Positions 16,831 through 25,487 of a stretch of DNA of 64,000 nucleotides are shown in pieces. This stretch comes from JAJPKK01 sp963800215 (GTDB taxonomy: Bacteria; Pseudomonadota; Alphaproteobacteria; Rhizobiales; Xanthobacteraceae). The position numbers and the translations under genes are program-made. The notes beneath the pieces are model-generated. The model did not search any database. It saw only the letters and a list, made by a program, of their open reading frames with translations, and had not been told where the DNA came from. Location: contig CAWCZY010000006.1 of assembly GCA_963800215.1 (NCBI GenBank), forward strand, positions 372,001 to 436,000, in the 5' to 3' direction. Numbering within the stretch: position 1 is the first letter of the stretch; the number at the start of each line of letters is the position of its first letter.

Positions 16831-17151
16831 TCATCCGGACGACCCGTCATGGTCGAGGCCGTGCTTGATGAAGCCGACGGCAAGGGTGAGGATTCCCCCG
16901 GCCGCCGCGCCCGTGAGACCCTGGAGCACGGACTGCTCGACGACCGTCGGCTCGTTCAGGCTGCCGCCCGCAGTGACCATGGTGGCGACGAACGTCTGGA
17001 AGAAGGCGCCGCTCAAGCCCCCTCCCGCGGCGCCGGCGATGGTATGGCCGAGCGCTCCGAAGCCGTGCTCTTTTGAGGCCGCCGCGGCGGCGTGCCCGCC
17101 CAAAATGCCCGCGATGATCTGGATCATCAGGTTCGTGAAGGTCCAGGTCAT
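16831..17151 (-). CDS. Small hydrophobic membrane protein, unknown function
   Basis: 106 aa from the ATG complementary to 17149-17151. It has an amphipathic N-terminal helix (TNLMIQIIAGILGGHAAAAA), glycine-rich segments (GHTIAGAAGGGLSGAFF) and a last helix GAAAGGILTLAVGFIKHGL. The Gly/Ala spacing suggests close helix packing in a membrane. It starts 28 bp after the aquaporin gene's end and may be the last gene of the ars operon. No arsenic function can be claimed. Confidence 0.65.
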   Translation of the reverse strand: MTWTFTNLMIQIIAGILGGHAAAAASKEHGFGALGHTIAGAAGGGLSGAFFQTFVATMVTAGGSLNEPTVVEQSVLQGLTGAAAGGILTLAVGFIKHGLDHDGSSG

Positions 17152-17179
17152 CGGTCCCTCTTTCTTTTGAACGCCGCTC

Positions 17180-17869
17180 TCAACGGCTTGGTTTGGGCGA
17201 GATCGCCGGACCAAACAAGGCCCACGCCACCACTGCCCCGACGGCCGCGCCGACCAGTTGGGCGGCGATGAATGCCGGAACGTGGTTGATGTCTATCCCG
17301 GCGAAGGTCCTCGTGAAGCCCCGCGCCAGCGTCACCGCGGGGTTGGCAAAGGAGGTCGACGCCGTAAACCAATAGGCGGCGGTTATCACCAGCCCCACGA
17401 GCCAGGGGATCGACTGGGGGGAATATCGGACCCCTCCGAGAATAGTCAGGATCAGGCAGAAAGTCGCAACGGCCTCCGCAAGCCATTGCGATGGTCCGCT
17501 CCTCGCGGTCGTGCCGATCGCAATGGGAGCAAGCTGGAACATCAGATGGGCCAGGACCGTTCCGGCGATGCCGCCGAGGCACTGCACGATGATGTATGGG
17601 ATGACGTCTCCCCAAGTGCGCTCGCGCGCCGCGAGCACAAGCGTCACTGCCGGGTTGAAATGCGCTCCGGAAACGGGGCCGAAAATCGTGATGAGCACGA
17701 CGAGGATGGCGCCGGTCGGGATGGTATTGCCGAGAAGCGCGATCGCCTGGTTCCCGCCGGCCAGGCGCTCGGCCATGATCCCTGAGCCCACCACCGTGGC
17801 GACGAGGATCGCGGTTCCGATACCTTCCGCGGCAAGGCGTCGGAACAGCGCGGGAGATTCCTCCTTCAT
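17180..17869 (-). CDS. aqpS: Aquaglyceroporin in ars operon (AqpS-like)
   Basis: 229 aa from the ATG complementary to 17867-17869, overlapping the arsC stop by four bases. It is a major intrinsic protein with six membrane helices and two NPA boxes, AHFNPAVT (about 72-74) and FANPAVTLARG (about 176-178). In Sinorhizobium meliloti an aquaglyceroporin replaces an arsenite pump in the ars operon. Arsenate is reduced by ArsC and the arsenite leaves down its gradient through AqpS. The arsR-arsC-aqp order here fits that scheme. No arsB or acr3 gene is visible in the window. Confidence 0.85.
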   Translation of the reverse strand: MKEESPALFRRLAAEGIGTAILVATVVGSGIMAERLAGGNQAIALLGNTIPTGAILVVLITIFGPVSGAHFNPAVTLVLAARERTWGDVIPYIIVQCLGGIAGTVLAHLMFQLAPIAIGTTARSGPSQWLAEAVATFCLILTILGGVRYSPQSIPWLVGLVITAAYWFTASTSFANPAVTLARGFTRTFAGIDINHVPAFIAAQLVGAAVGAVVAWALFGPAISPKPSR

Positions 17870-18417
17870 TCCGTGGCGGCTCCAGACTTGGCTCCGGACT
17901 TGGCGGGAGCTTCCCTGGTCTTGCCGATCGCATCCAATTGCTTTTGCAATGCGAGTTGATCCAGCGAACGGATCGGAAGGCTGATGAAGATATTGATGCG
18001 GTTGGTGAGCATCCGCAGGACGTCGGCAAACGCGAACCGGATCTCGGCTTCGGTTCCCGTAGCCGCGGCGGGATCGGGGACACCCCAGTGTGCGGTCATC
18101 GGTTTCCCCGGCCAGAGCGGGCATGCTTCCGCCGCGGCGTCGTCACACACGGTGAACACGAAATCCGGCTTCGGCGCGCCGGGCCGGGCGAATTCGGTCC
18201 AGCTCTTGGACCGCAAATGGCCGACATCGTAGTGCAATTTCTCCAGGAGCTGGAGCGCATAGGGATGCACGTGGCCCTTGGGGTGGCTCCCCGCCGAAAA
18301 CGCCTGGAACCTTCCTCGGCCGGAGCAATTGAGGATCGTCTCGGCCATGATCGATCGCGCCGAATTGCCGGTACACAGAAACAGGACGTTGTAGACCCTC
18401 TGATCATCGGCCTTCAT
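17866..18417 (-). CDS. arsC: Arsenate reductase, low-molecular-weight phosphatase type
   Basis: 183 aa. The N-terminal LFLCTGNSARS (Cys15) is the CX5R loop of thioredoxin-coupled ArsC enzymes. The further cysteines needed for the redox relay are Cys91 and Cys99 (TVCDDAAAEACPLWPG). The enzyme reduces arsenate to arsenite in the cytoplasm. The last 30 residues are a Lys/Ala-rich tail not needed for the fold. The start overlaps the arsR stop and the end overlaps the aquaporin start (ATGA at both), showing one co-translated operon. Confidence 0.9.
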   Translation of the reverse strand: MKADDQRVYNVLFLCTGNSARSIMAETILNCSGRGRFQAFSAGSHPKGHVHPYALQLLEKLHYDVGHLRSKSWTEFARPGAPKPDFVFTVCDDAAAEACPLWPGKPMTAHWGVPDPAAATGTEAEIRFAFADVLRMLTNRINIFISLPIRSLDQLALQKQLDAIGKTREAPAKSGAKSGAATE

Positions 18418-18851
18418 CGCTTAATTCCCTTCCTTCCGGCTTTGGCCGGCGGCTTGCAGCCACAGCCCGCCGCGCGCAGGGCGTCTTGAACGTCGCAAAG
18501 TTCGGGATGTCCGTCGCAGCAGTCGTTTGCCAGATACACGATCAGCGCTTTCATCGCTTCGACATCGGCGCGGTAGATGATCGAGCGCCCGTCGCGCGTT
18601 CCGCGCACCAGGCCCGACCGCGCGAGAATGGCGAGGTGCGACGACAGCGTGTTGTGGGGACATTCCAGGATTTCGGCGATCGAACCGGCCGGAAGTCCGT
18701 CAGGCTCGCTTCGCATCAACAGCCGGAAAACCTCGAGCCGTGTCGCTTGCCCGAGACCTGCCAGCGCCGCCAGCGCGTGTGGAGCCGAAAGGCCTCCTCC
18801 CTGCGGCGTGGGGCCGACGTGACCGACGACGGCGAGTGCGTTTTTCCTCAT
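18414..18851 (-). CDS. arsR: ArsR-family repressor
   Basis: 145 aa from the ATG complementary to 18849-18851. It is a winged helix-turn-helix protein: LGQATRLEVFRLLMRSEPDG, then the recognition helix CPHNTLSSHLAILARSGLVR and the wing GTRDGRSIIYR. The sensor is C-terminal: Cys111, Cys112 and Cys119 (LANDCCDGHPELC), a placement seen in alphaproteobacterial ArsR proteins rather than the helix-3 site of E. coli. It heads the arsR-arsC-aqp operon. A perfect inverted repeat 50 bp upstream is its probable operator. Confidence 0.9.
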   Translation of the reverse strand: MRKNALAVVGHVGPTPQGGGLSAPHALAALAGLGQATRLEVFRLLMRSEPDGLPAGSIAEILECPHNTLSSHLAILARSGLVRGTRDGRSIIYRADVEAMKALIVYLANDCCDGHPELCDVQDALRAAGCGCKPPAKAGRKGIKR

Positions 18852-18900
18852 CGAGAACCCCCGGCCGGGCGCGTGCAGCCTTGTTGACGAAAGCAGCATC

Positions 18901-18926
18901 TTCTCGACATTCAAATATGTCGAGAA
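18901..18926. promoter_or_regulatory. Probable ArsR operator (perfect 10-bp inverted repeat)
   Basis: TTCTCGACAT, then a 6-base spacer TCAAAT, then ATGTCGAGAA, a perfect match. It lies 50 bp upstream of the arsR start, where it would overlap the operon promoter. Autorepression released by arsenite is the known mode for ArsR. Assignment to this ArsR is by position. Confidence 0.65.
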
Positions 18927-19125
18927 TTCCCGACTTAACGCCACGTCTGCTTTGTCATAGCGGCATGACGGTCCTGTGACAACCGGATCGCATTCGGGAA
19001 ATCGGATGGCGGTCGTCTCCCTAGCTGACTTGCGGGCGCCGGAGGGGCGTCGTGGACGGTCGCCGTGACGGGACCGACGGTGCCGTGACGACAGGCCGGA
19101 GCGTTCGACCGATGCGATGGATGGC

Positions 19126-19145
19126 ATTTCAATGGGCATTGAAAT
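19126..19145. promoter_or_regulatory. Second ArsR-type operator (perfect palindrome)
   Basis: ATTTCAATG-GG-CATTGAAAT, a perfect 9-bp inverted repeat. The TTCAA/TTGAA half-sites resemble ars operators of alphaproteobacteria. It faces the plus-strand remnant (19164-19369) and the MFS gene, and differs in sequence from the site at 18901. That suggests a different ArsR, now lost here, once used it. Confidence 0.5.
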
Positions 19146-19163
19146 AACACTTGACGCCCGCAG

Positions 19164-19369
19164 ATGGTCAAATACCTGACGGACAACTGCTGCGCCGGCG
19201 TCGACCCCGGCTGCGCCGCGCCGAAGCGCACGGCGGTATCCTCGAGGTTACCCATCAAGGAGCGAGCATGGGCACGCATGATGAGCTTACCGTCGCCGTC
19301 ATCGGTGCCGGGCCGGTGGGGCCCGCGGCGGCCGGGCTGCGGGACTTGCCCCTTGTAGGGATGAGGTGA
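19164..19369 (+). pseudogene. Decayed ars unit: ArsR C-terminal scrap plus flavin-oxidoreductase N-terminal scrap
   Basis: From 19164 one frame reads MVKYLTDNCCAGVDPGCAAP, which looks like the C-terminal tail of an ArsR repressor with its CC sensor. From ATG 19268, after GGAGCGAGC, another frame reads MGTHDELTVAVIGAGPVGP and then breaks off after about 34 codons. VAVIGAGPVGLAAA is the start of ArsO-like FAD-dependent oxidoreductases found in ars operons. Both pieces are too short to work. Together with the operator just upstream and the MFS transporter just downstream, they look like a collapsed arsR-arsO-transporter operon. Confidence 0.45.
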
Positions 19370-19379
19370 CTCGCCTCCG

Positions 19380-20597
19380 ATGATGAAGAAACGAAACCTC
19401 GCCGAAAAGCCCAACCGGCGCGTGGTCGTGACCGTGCTCGGGGTCACCCAGATCGTCGCCTGGGGATCGACTTTCTATCTGCTGGCGGTGCTCGCGGCAC
19501 CGATCGTGCGCGATACCGGCTGGCCTTACGAGTGGGTGATCGCGGGCGTGTCGGTCGGTCTCCTGGTCGCGGGCCTCGTGTCGCCGCGAATCGGCCGTGA
19601 AATCAAGAAGCGCGGCGGGAGGCCGGTGCTTGCCGCCGGTGCCGTGCTCATCGCCTTCGGCTTGCTCCTGCTCGGCACGGCGCAAAACTTTGCGTGGTAT
19701 CTCGGCGCTTGGCTCGTTCTGGGCGCGGGCATGGGCGCCGGTCTCTACGACGCGGCGTTTTCGACGCTGGGGAGCATCTACGGCGTGGAGTCCCGCAGCG
19801 CCATTTCGGCGGTGACCCTGTTTGGAGGCTTTGCCAGCACGGTGTGCTGGCCATTGAGCACCTTGCTGGTGGAACAATTCGGCTGGCGGGGCGCGTGCTT
19901 CTTCTACGCCGCGGTCCATGCCGGCCTGAGCCTGCCGACCTACCTGCTGGCGCTGCCGCGCAGCTCTGTCATCGCGCCGGCCCCGGCGACCGCGTCCTCG
20001 CGGCCCGCTTCGATGCGGCTCGCCCCGAGCGAGGGACCGGCGTTCATGGTGCTGGCTGCTATCGTGACGATCGCCGCGGCGATCCTCGCCATGATGGGCA
20101 CGCATCTTCTCCAGCTTCTGCAGGATCAGGGGACGACCCTTGCGGGCGCGGTGTCCCTCGGCATGCTGATCGGCCCTTCGGCGGTCGGCGCGCGAATGGT
20201 CGAGACGGCGGCGGGCCGTCACTACCACCCGATCTGGACCATGTCGGCCGCTGTGGTATTGACCGCGGCCGGCATGCTGCTGCTGCTCGGTCATTTTCCA
20301 TCGGCGGCGCTGGCGATCATTCTTTATGCGGCCGGAAACGGCATTGGATCGATCGCGCGCGGGACCTTGCCGCTCGCCCTGTTCGGTCCCGCGCGTTATC
20401 CGGTGCTGATGGGCCGTCTGGCACTTCCGCTGTTGATCGCGATGGCGATTGCGCCTTTTGCCGCCGCGGTTTCGCTGCAGGCCGGCAGCGCTGACGCGAC
20501 GCTTGCCATGCTGGCGACGCTTGCAGGGCTGAACGTCGTGCTGATGGGCGTGCTATGGCGTCTGACCGTGACGATACGGGCAGGGACGACGCGATAG
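19380..20597 (+). CDS. MFS transporter beside ars genes
   Basis: 405 aa with about 12 hydrophobic helices. ATG 19380 is followed at once by a second ATG. The segment FGGFASTVCWPLSTLLVEQF and the loop-2/3 motif ISPRIGREIKKRGGRPVL-like sequence (VSPRIGREIKKRGGRPVL) are typical of the major facilitator superfamily, most like the YbfB/oxalate-formate type. Its position after a decayed ars operator and oxidoreductase suggests efflux of an arsenical, but the protein alone does not show a substrate. The first ten residues are basic and cytoplasmic. Confidence 0.8.
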   Translation: MMKKRNLAEKPNRRVVVTVLGVTQIVAWGSTFYLLAVLAAPIVRDTGWPYEWVIAGVSVGLLVAGLVSPRIGREIKKRGGRPVLAAGAVLIAFGLLLLGTAQNFAWYLGAWLVLGAGMGAGLYDAAFSTLGSIYGVESRSAISAVTLFGGFASTVCWPLSTLLVEQFGWRGACFFYAAVHAGLSLPTYLLALPRSSVIAPAPATASSRPASMRLAPSEGPAFMVLAAIVTIAAAILAMMGTHLLQLLQDQGTTLAGAVSLGMLIGPSAVGARMVETAAGRHYHPIWTMSAAVVLTAAGMLLLLGHFPSAALAIILYAAGNGIGSIARGTLPLALFGPARYPVLMGRLALPLLIAMAIAPFAAAVSLQAGSADATLAMLATLAGLNVVLMGVLWRLTVTIRAGTTR

Positions 20598-20995
20598 CGT
20601 GGCTGCGTCAGAATCGCGCTGCAGAGGCGGGAGCCGCTTTCTGCCTGCCCTCCCACGTGCATCAGCGGCCGGCGGCTCGACCAGGGCGACGGGTTCGAAA
20701 CCGTGCGCTTTCGATACGGCCTGACCCGCCCCGGACATGACGAAGGCCGAATGACATGTCCGGCGGGACTGGGACTTCACGATATATTCATTTGTACATA
20801 GCGAGCGCGCTGCGCAACATCCTTGCGGGCCGTCGCGGATATGAGACCATTCGCGTTTGCAAGGGTGGGCGGACAACACCTGTCGAAGCCTGCGCACGCA
20901 ATCCTGGCGGATGTCGAGGTGTCGCCGACGCGCGTCGCCTGCTATATCGAGTCCGGCGGCCGGCGCCGGGATCAGGTCGCAACGGGAGGTATGAG
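20598..20995. other. 398-bp stretch without a supported gene
   Basis: It lies between the MFS gene and msrA. The open frames are short and show no family pattern. A GGTTCGAAACC string near 20692 was checked as a possible tRNA T-arm, but no acceptor or anticodon stem accompanies it. Confidence 0.35.
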
Positions 20996-21730
20996 ATGGC
21001 AGTTCCCAGGATGGTCGTAATGATCCGCAGCGATGTCACGAAGGCGCTGTTCGCGCTGGGCTTTCTGGTGCTCGCCGGGCCGTTTTCGGCGCGGGCGGCC
21101 GAGCCGGCGAACCTGATTCCGGCCCCCGCCGTCGACCAGCCGGCATCCTCCGGCGATGCGCTTGAGACCGTGGTGCTCGCCGGCGGGTGTTTTTGGGGCA
21201 TCCAGGCCGTGTATCAGCATGTGGAAGGCGTCCACCAGGCGGTGTCCGGTTACGCTGGCGGGACGAGCCCCAATCCCAGCTACGAGCAGGTGAGCACCGG
21301 GCGGACCGGCTACGCCGAATCGGTTCAAGTGACGTTCGACCCGCGCAAGGTTTCGCTCGGGAAGATCCTGCAGATCTTCTTCTCCGTCGCCCATGATCCG
21401 ACCCAGCTCAACCGGCAGGGACCCGATGTCGGAACGCAATACCGCTCGGCGATCTTTTATTCAGGCGAGTCCGAGAAGCGCGTCGCGCAGGCCTACGTCG
21501 CCCAGCTCGGCGGCGCAGGCGTGTTCCACCGCCCGATCGTGACGCGGATCGATCCGCTGGCGAAGTTCTATCCCGCGGAGGCCTATCACCAGGACTACGC
21601 GCTCATCCATCCGAACAATCCGTATATCGCGTACAACGATCTCCCCAAGGTCGATAACTTGAAGCGGGTGTTTTCCGACGTCTACCGCGAACAGCCGGTC
21701 ACCGTTGCATCCATGGCCGCGAAGCCCTGA
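20996..21730 (+). CDS. msrA: Exported peptide-methionine (S)-S-oxide reductase MsrA
   Basis: 244 aa from ATG 20996, 8 bases after GGGAGG. A signal peptide (ALFALGFLVLAGPFSARAAE) sends it to the periplasm, which is unusual compared with cytoplasmic MsrA. The catalytic GGCFWG motif has Cys65. QVSTGRTGYAESVQVTFDP, HDPTQLNRQGPDVGTQYRSA and FYPAEAYHQDY are all conserved. The enzyme repairs methionine sulfoxide in proteins. No fused or adjacent MsrB is seen. Confidence 0.93.
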   Translation: MAVPRMVVMIRSDVTKALFALGFLVLAGPFSARAAEPANLIPAPAVDQPASSGDALETVVLAGGCFWGIQAVYQHVEGVHQAVSGYAGGTSPNPSYEQVSTGRTGYAESVQVTFDPRKVSLGKILQIFFSVAHDPTQLNRQGPDVGTQYRSAIFYSGESEKRVAQAYVAQLGGAGVFHRPIVTRIDPLAKFYPAEAYHQDYALIHPNNPYIAYNDLPKVDNLKRVFSDVYREQPVTVASMAAKP

Positions 21731-21866
21731 CCGGGTGGTCTGGGGCGACCTCCGGGTCGCACCACCAGGGGCGGGGCCGCTGCGGCGGAAGCCCGCGTTC
21801 CAAAAACCACGTTGTGATATAGCATCGCCGGCGCGGCGTGAGGCAGCGCCGGCGATCGAGGAGACA

Positions 21867-22916
21867 ATGGTGACCAATCATCGCGTCATGGAAAAGCGCG
21901 CACTGGGCTCGACGGAGGTTTCCGCCATCGGCCTCGGCTGCATGTCGCTGTCCAATGTCTACGGCGCCAGCGACGACGGCAACGCGATCGAACTCATTCG
22001 CGAGGCGCTCGACCTCGGCGTGACGCTGCTCGACACGTCCGACGCTTACGGCAACGGGCACAATGAAAAGCTTGTGGGCCGGGCCATCGCGGGGCGGCGT
22101 TCGGAGGTGTTCCTGGCGACCAAGTTCGGCAATCTCGGCGGCCGCGGCGGAAAGTTCGCCGACGGGCGGCCGGAATTCGTGCTCAGCTCCTGCGATGCGA
22201 GCCTCGAGCGGCTCGGCGTCGAGGTGATCGATCTCTACTATCAGCACCGTATCGATCCATCGGTGCCGATCGAAGATACCGTCGGCGCCATGGCGAAGCT
22301 CGTGGAGCAGGGCAAAGTCCGTTTTCTCGGATTGAGCGAGGCGCGGCCGGAGACGATCCGGCGTGCCCACCGGGTTCACCGGATCGCCGCCATACAGAAC
22401 GAATATTCGCTGCTCTATCGGATCGAGGCCGAGGAGACGCTGCATACGACCCGTGAACTCGGTATCGCCTTCGTGGCCTATGCGCCGCTCGGCCGCGGCC
22501 TGCTGACCGCCAAGATCGAAGAGCCGGCCGGTCTCGCCGAGACTGATACGCGGCGGCGGCAGCCGCGTTTCGCCGCCGCCAATCTCGCGCACAATGTCGA
22601 GCTGGTGCAGAGGATCGAGGCGATCGCGGAACGCAAGGGCTGCAGTCCGGGACAGCTCGCTTTGGCGTGGCTGCTCGCCCAGGGGCCGGACATCATTCCG
22701 ATTCCGGGGACGAAGCGGAAGGAGCGGCTCGTCGAAAACCTGGACGCCCTTTCGGTCCATCTGAGCGAAAGCGACGTCCGCGAGATTTCAGACGCGATAC
22801 CCGTGGGGTCGGCCGCCGGCACGCGCTATCCGGAGGTCGCAGATGAAAAGCCTGTATCTGTAAGCGGCTTGTTCCAGACGGTTGATCCAATGTGTTGTCA
22901 TCGCCGCAGGCATTGA
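21867..22916 (+). CDS. Aldo/keto reductase
   Basis: 349 aa from ATG 21867 after GAGGAGA. ATG 21888 (MEKRALGSTEV) is a second possible start. It is a TIM-barrel AKR of the YhdN/YakC type: SAIGLGCMSLSNVYG, the catalytic Asp and Tyr in LLDTSDAYGNGHNEKLVGRA, Lys in FLATKFGN, His in LYYQHRID, and the NADPH site PIPGTKRKERLVENLDAL. The substrate is unknown. A frameshifted second AKR of another subfamily follows 150 bp later. Confidence 0.9.
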   Translation: MVTNHRVMEKRALGSTEVSAIGLGCMSLSNVYGASDDGNAIELIREALDLGVTLLDTSDAYGNGHNEKLVGRAIAGRRSEVFLATKFGNLGGRGGKFADGRPEFVLSSCDASLERLGVEVIDLYYQHRIDPSVPIEDTVGAMAKLVEQGKVRFLGLSEARPETIRRAHRVHRIAAIQNEYSLLYRIEAEETLHTTRELGIAFVAYAPLGRGLLTAKIEEPAGLAETDTRRRQPRFAAANLAHNVELVQRIEAIAERKGCSPGQLALAWLLAQGPDIIPIPGTKRKERLVENLDALSVHLSESDVREISDAIPVGSAAGTRYPEVADEKPVSVSGLFQTVDPMCCHRRRH

Positions 22917-23025
22917 CCGGGCGATCCAGTAACCACGGGACCGGCGGTTGCGGCACAGAATGAATTTCCATCGATCGCACAGGGATGCCTGGATGCCCGC
23001 TTTCGCGGGCATGACACTCGGAATG
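22915..23025. repeat. Partial REP-like elements between two AKR genes
   Basis: GACCGGGCGATCCAGTAA (22915-22932) matches part of the inverted repeat at 35956-36040. Further on, ATGCCCGC-TTTC-GCGGGCAT (22993-23012) forms a hairpin within GGATGCCTGGATGCCCGC. These are dispersed palindromic repeats of the kind common in Bradyrhizobium intergenic regions. Confidence 0.6.
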
Positions 23026-23065
23026 ATGCCGTGGATAACCGCTTGGATCATAACGCTGAGATACC

Positions 23066-23892
23066 ATGACCATCCCCATCGTCGAAGCCAACGGCGCGCG
23101 GATTCCCGCGATCGGTCTCGGCACCTGGGACCTGCGCGGGCGCACCTGCGCGCGGATGGTCGAGCAGGCGCTGCGGCTCGGCTACCGCCATGTCGATACC
23201 GCGGAAATGTACGACAATGAGCGCGAGGTCGGCGAAGGCCTGCGCGCCTGCGGGATTGCGCGCCGGGACGTGTTCATCACCACCAAGGTCTGGCAGGACC
23301 ATCTGGCGCCGCGCGAATTCGAGCGCGCCACCAAGGAGAGCCTGGCCAGGCCTGCGCCTTTCCGAGCTCGACCTCCTGCTGATCCACTGGCCCAACCCGC
23401 GCATTCCGCTCGCCGACACCATCGGCGCGCTGTGCCGGATGAAGCGGGAAGGCCTCACCCGCCATATCGGAATTTCGAACTTCACCGTGGACCTCGTGGC
23501 GCAGGCGGTAAAGCTCGCCACCGAGCCGCTGGTGACCAATCAGATCGAATGGCATCCCTATATCGACCAGTCGAAGGTGGTCGAAGCGTGCCGCCGCCAC
23601 GGCCTGTGCGGTGACCGCTTACAGCCCGATCGCCCGCGGCCGCGCGGTCGGCGACGACGCCCTCCAGACGATCGGCCTGCGTCACCGCAAGTCCGCCGGC
23701 CAGGTCTGCCTGCGGTTTCTCGTCCAGGAGGGTGCGATCGTCATTCCCCGCACCTCCAAGCCCGAGCGCCTCGCCGAGAACCTGGCGATCTTCGATTTCG
23801 AGCTCGCGCCGGCCGAGATGGAGGAGATCCGCAAGCTCGCCCACCCGCGCGGACGGATCGTGAACTGGTCGGGCTCGCCCGACTGGGATTGA
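23066..23892 (+). pseudogene. Aldo/keto reductase (2,5-diketo-gluconate-reductase type), two frameshifts
   Basis: Three pieces in sequence rebuild a complete AKR of about 275 aa. The first is MTIPIVEANGARIPAIGLGT through DVFITTKVWQDHLAP (Asp/Tyr in DTAEMYDNE, Lys in TTKVW). The second is SELDLLLIHWPNPRIPLADT through VTNQIEWHPYIDQSK. The third is VTAYSPIARGRAVGD through VIPRTSKPERLAENLAIFDF, ending GSPDWD. The breaks are near 23350 and 23607 and each needs only one base. All catalytic residues are present, so this could be an intact gene misread twice. The YhdN-type AKR just upstream may be a functional neighbour. Confidence 0.85.
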
Positions 23893-23976
23893 GCCATCTC
23901 CTGGCTTCTCGAAACCCGCGGTACCTGCTATCCCGGCAGCCATTCGGGGCAGCGGCTCCATCTGACGAGGTCAGCG

Positions 23977-24678
23977 ATGAATTCCGCCCTATTCGACGTT
24001 CTGCGCAAGGTCACGACCGCCACCATCAGCACGATGCTGCTCAAGAAAGGCATCCGGCGCTGCTGGATGAACGGGCCGAAGCCGCTCGTGCCCGGCGGCG
24101 AACGGCTGATAGGTCCTGCGTTTACGCTGCGGTTCGTGCCGGCGCGCGAGGACCTTGCGACCCCGGAAAGCTGGAGCAAGCCGATCTCGACCCGCTCCGC
24201 CATCGAGGCGATGCCGGAGGGCGTGATCGTCGTCGCCGATGCCATGGGGGTGCCGGGCGCCGGCATCTTCGGCGACATCCTGTGCGCCCGCATGAAGAAG
24301 CGCAACGTCACCGCGCTGGTCACCGACGGGGTGCTGCGCGACCGTGCCGGCGTGCTCGCGAGCGGCCTGCCGGTGTGGTGCGCCGGCATGGCGGCGCCGG
24401 CCTCGGTCAACGGGCTCACCTTCGTCGGCTGGAACGAGCCGGTCGGCTGCGGCGGCGTCGCCATCTTCCCGGATGATTTCATCGTCGTCGACGACGATGG
24501 CGCGGTGGTGATCCCGAAGGACCTCATCGAATTCGTCGCCCACGAGGGCGCCGAGCACGAGCTTTACGAGAGCTGGGTGTTCACCGAGGTGGAGAAGGGC
24601 GTCCAGCTGCCGGGCCTCTATCCGCCCAACGAGGAGGCGAAGGCGCGCTACCAGGAATGGCGCCACAGCCTCGGTTGA
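23977..24678 (+). CDS. RraA-like protein / HMG-CHA aldolase family
   Basis: 233 aa. It contains the family signature GIFGDILCARMKKRNVTALV followed by TDGVLRD, that is the GD...RD residues that bind metal and oxaloacetate or pyruvate in 4-hydroxy-4-methyl-2-oxoglutarate aldolases. Members annotated as ribonuclease activity regulator RraA outside enterics are usually catabolic aldolases or decarboxylases. The neighbouring reductases fit that, but the substrate is not known. Its last codons overlap the start of the YdcF gene. Confidence 0.85.
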   Translation: MNSALFDVLRKVTTATISTMLLKKGIRRCWMNGPKPLVPGGERLIGPAFTLRFVPAREDLATPESWSKPISTRSAIEAMPEGVIVVADAMGVPGAGIFGDILCARMKKRNVTALVTDGVLRDRAGVLASGLPVWCAGMAAPASVNGLTFVGWNEPVGCGGVAIFPDDFIVVDDDGAVVIPKDLIEFVAHEGAEHELYESWVFTEVEKGVQLPGLYPPNEEAKARYQEWRHSLG

Positions 24679-25487
24679 CCCGTCGCCACGTGTTCTTCGT
24701 CCTCTCCAAGCTGTTCGCGTTCTTCACCCAGCCGTCGAACGTCATCGTGTCGATCGGGCTCGCCGGCCTCGTACTGACGCGCACGCGGTTTGCCCGCGCG
24801 GGGTGGCGGCTCGCGGTGGCCTCGCTCGTTCTGGTCGGAATCATCGGCTTCCTGCCGGTCGGCAAAGCGCTTTCGATCCCGCTGGAAAATCGGTTTCCGC
24901 GGTGGGACCCCGCGGGCGCGGCACCGACCGGCATCATCGTGCTCGGCGGCGCCATCAGTGCCTACAAGCTGGCGACGCGCGGGGAGGTGGGCATCAACGA
25001 GGCCGCCGAACGCGTCGTCGCGGTCCCGGCGCTGGCGAAGCAATATCCCGCGGCGCGGATCATCTACAGCGGCGGTGACGCCGGCCTGTTCGTCCACCAT
25101 CGCGGCGAAGCCGATGTGGTCACCGACCTGTTCGAAAGCCTGGGCGTGCCCGCGAACCGGCTCACCCTGGAAGACCGGTCGCGCAACACCGCCGAGAATG
25201 CGATCTATTCAAAGGCGCTCGCCCAGCCCAAGCCGGGCGAGCGCTGGCTTATCGTCACTTCCGCCCTCCATATGCCGCGCGCGGTCGGCGCCTTCCGGCG
25301 TGCAGGATTCGCGGTCGAGGCCTATCCCGTCGATTACCAGACCAATGGCTGGCGCGACATGCTGGGCTTCGGCAGCGTGTCCGGTGGGCTCGAGCGCATC
25401 GACGCCGCGTTGCACGAATGGATCGGGCTCATCGCCTATCGCATCACGGGAAAGACTTCGGAACTGCTTCCGGGACCTCCGCGATGA
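24657..25487 (+). CDS. YdcF/ElyC-family membrane protein (DUF218)
   Basis: 276 aa from ATG 24657, or 270 aa from TTG 24675. Two membrane helices at the N terminus (HVFFVLSKLFAFFTQPSNVI; LVLVGIIGFLPVG) precede the DUF218 domain: IIVLGGAIS, IIYSGGDAG, LEDRSRNTAENAIYS and IVTSALHMPRAVGAFRRAG. ElyC/YdcF proteins are tied to cell-envelope synthesis, although their biochemistry is unclear. It overlaps the RraA-like gene at its 5' end and the opposite-strand DUF599 gene at its 3' end (44 bp). Confidence 0.85.
   Translation: MAPQPRLTRRHVFFVLSKLFAFFTQPSNVIVSIGLAGLVLTRTRFARAGWRLAVASLVLVGIIGFLPVGKALSIPLENRFPRWDPAGAAPTGIIVLGGAISAYKLATRGEVGINEAAERVVAVPALAKQYPAARIIYSGGDAGLFVHHRGEADVVTDLFESLGVPANRLTLEDRSRNTAENAIYSKALAQPKPGERWLIVTSALHMPRAVGAFRRAGFAVEAYPVDYQTNGWRDMLGFGSVSGGLERIDAALHEWIGLIAYRITGKTSELLPGPPR

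Noticed and set aside
20685..20710. GGTTCGAAACC as a tRNA T-arm
   Set aside because: No acceptor stem, anticodon arm or CCA-compatible end could be folded around it.
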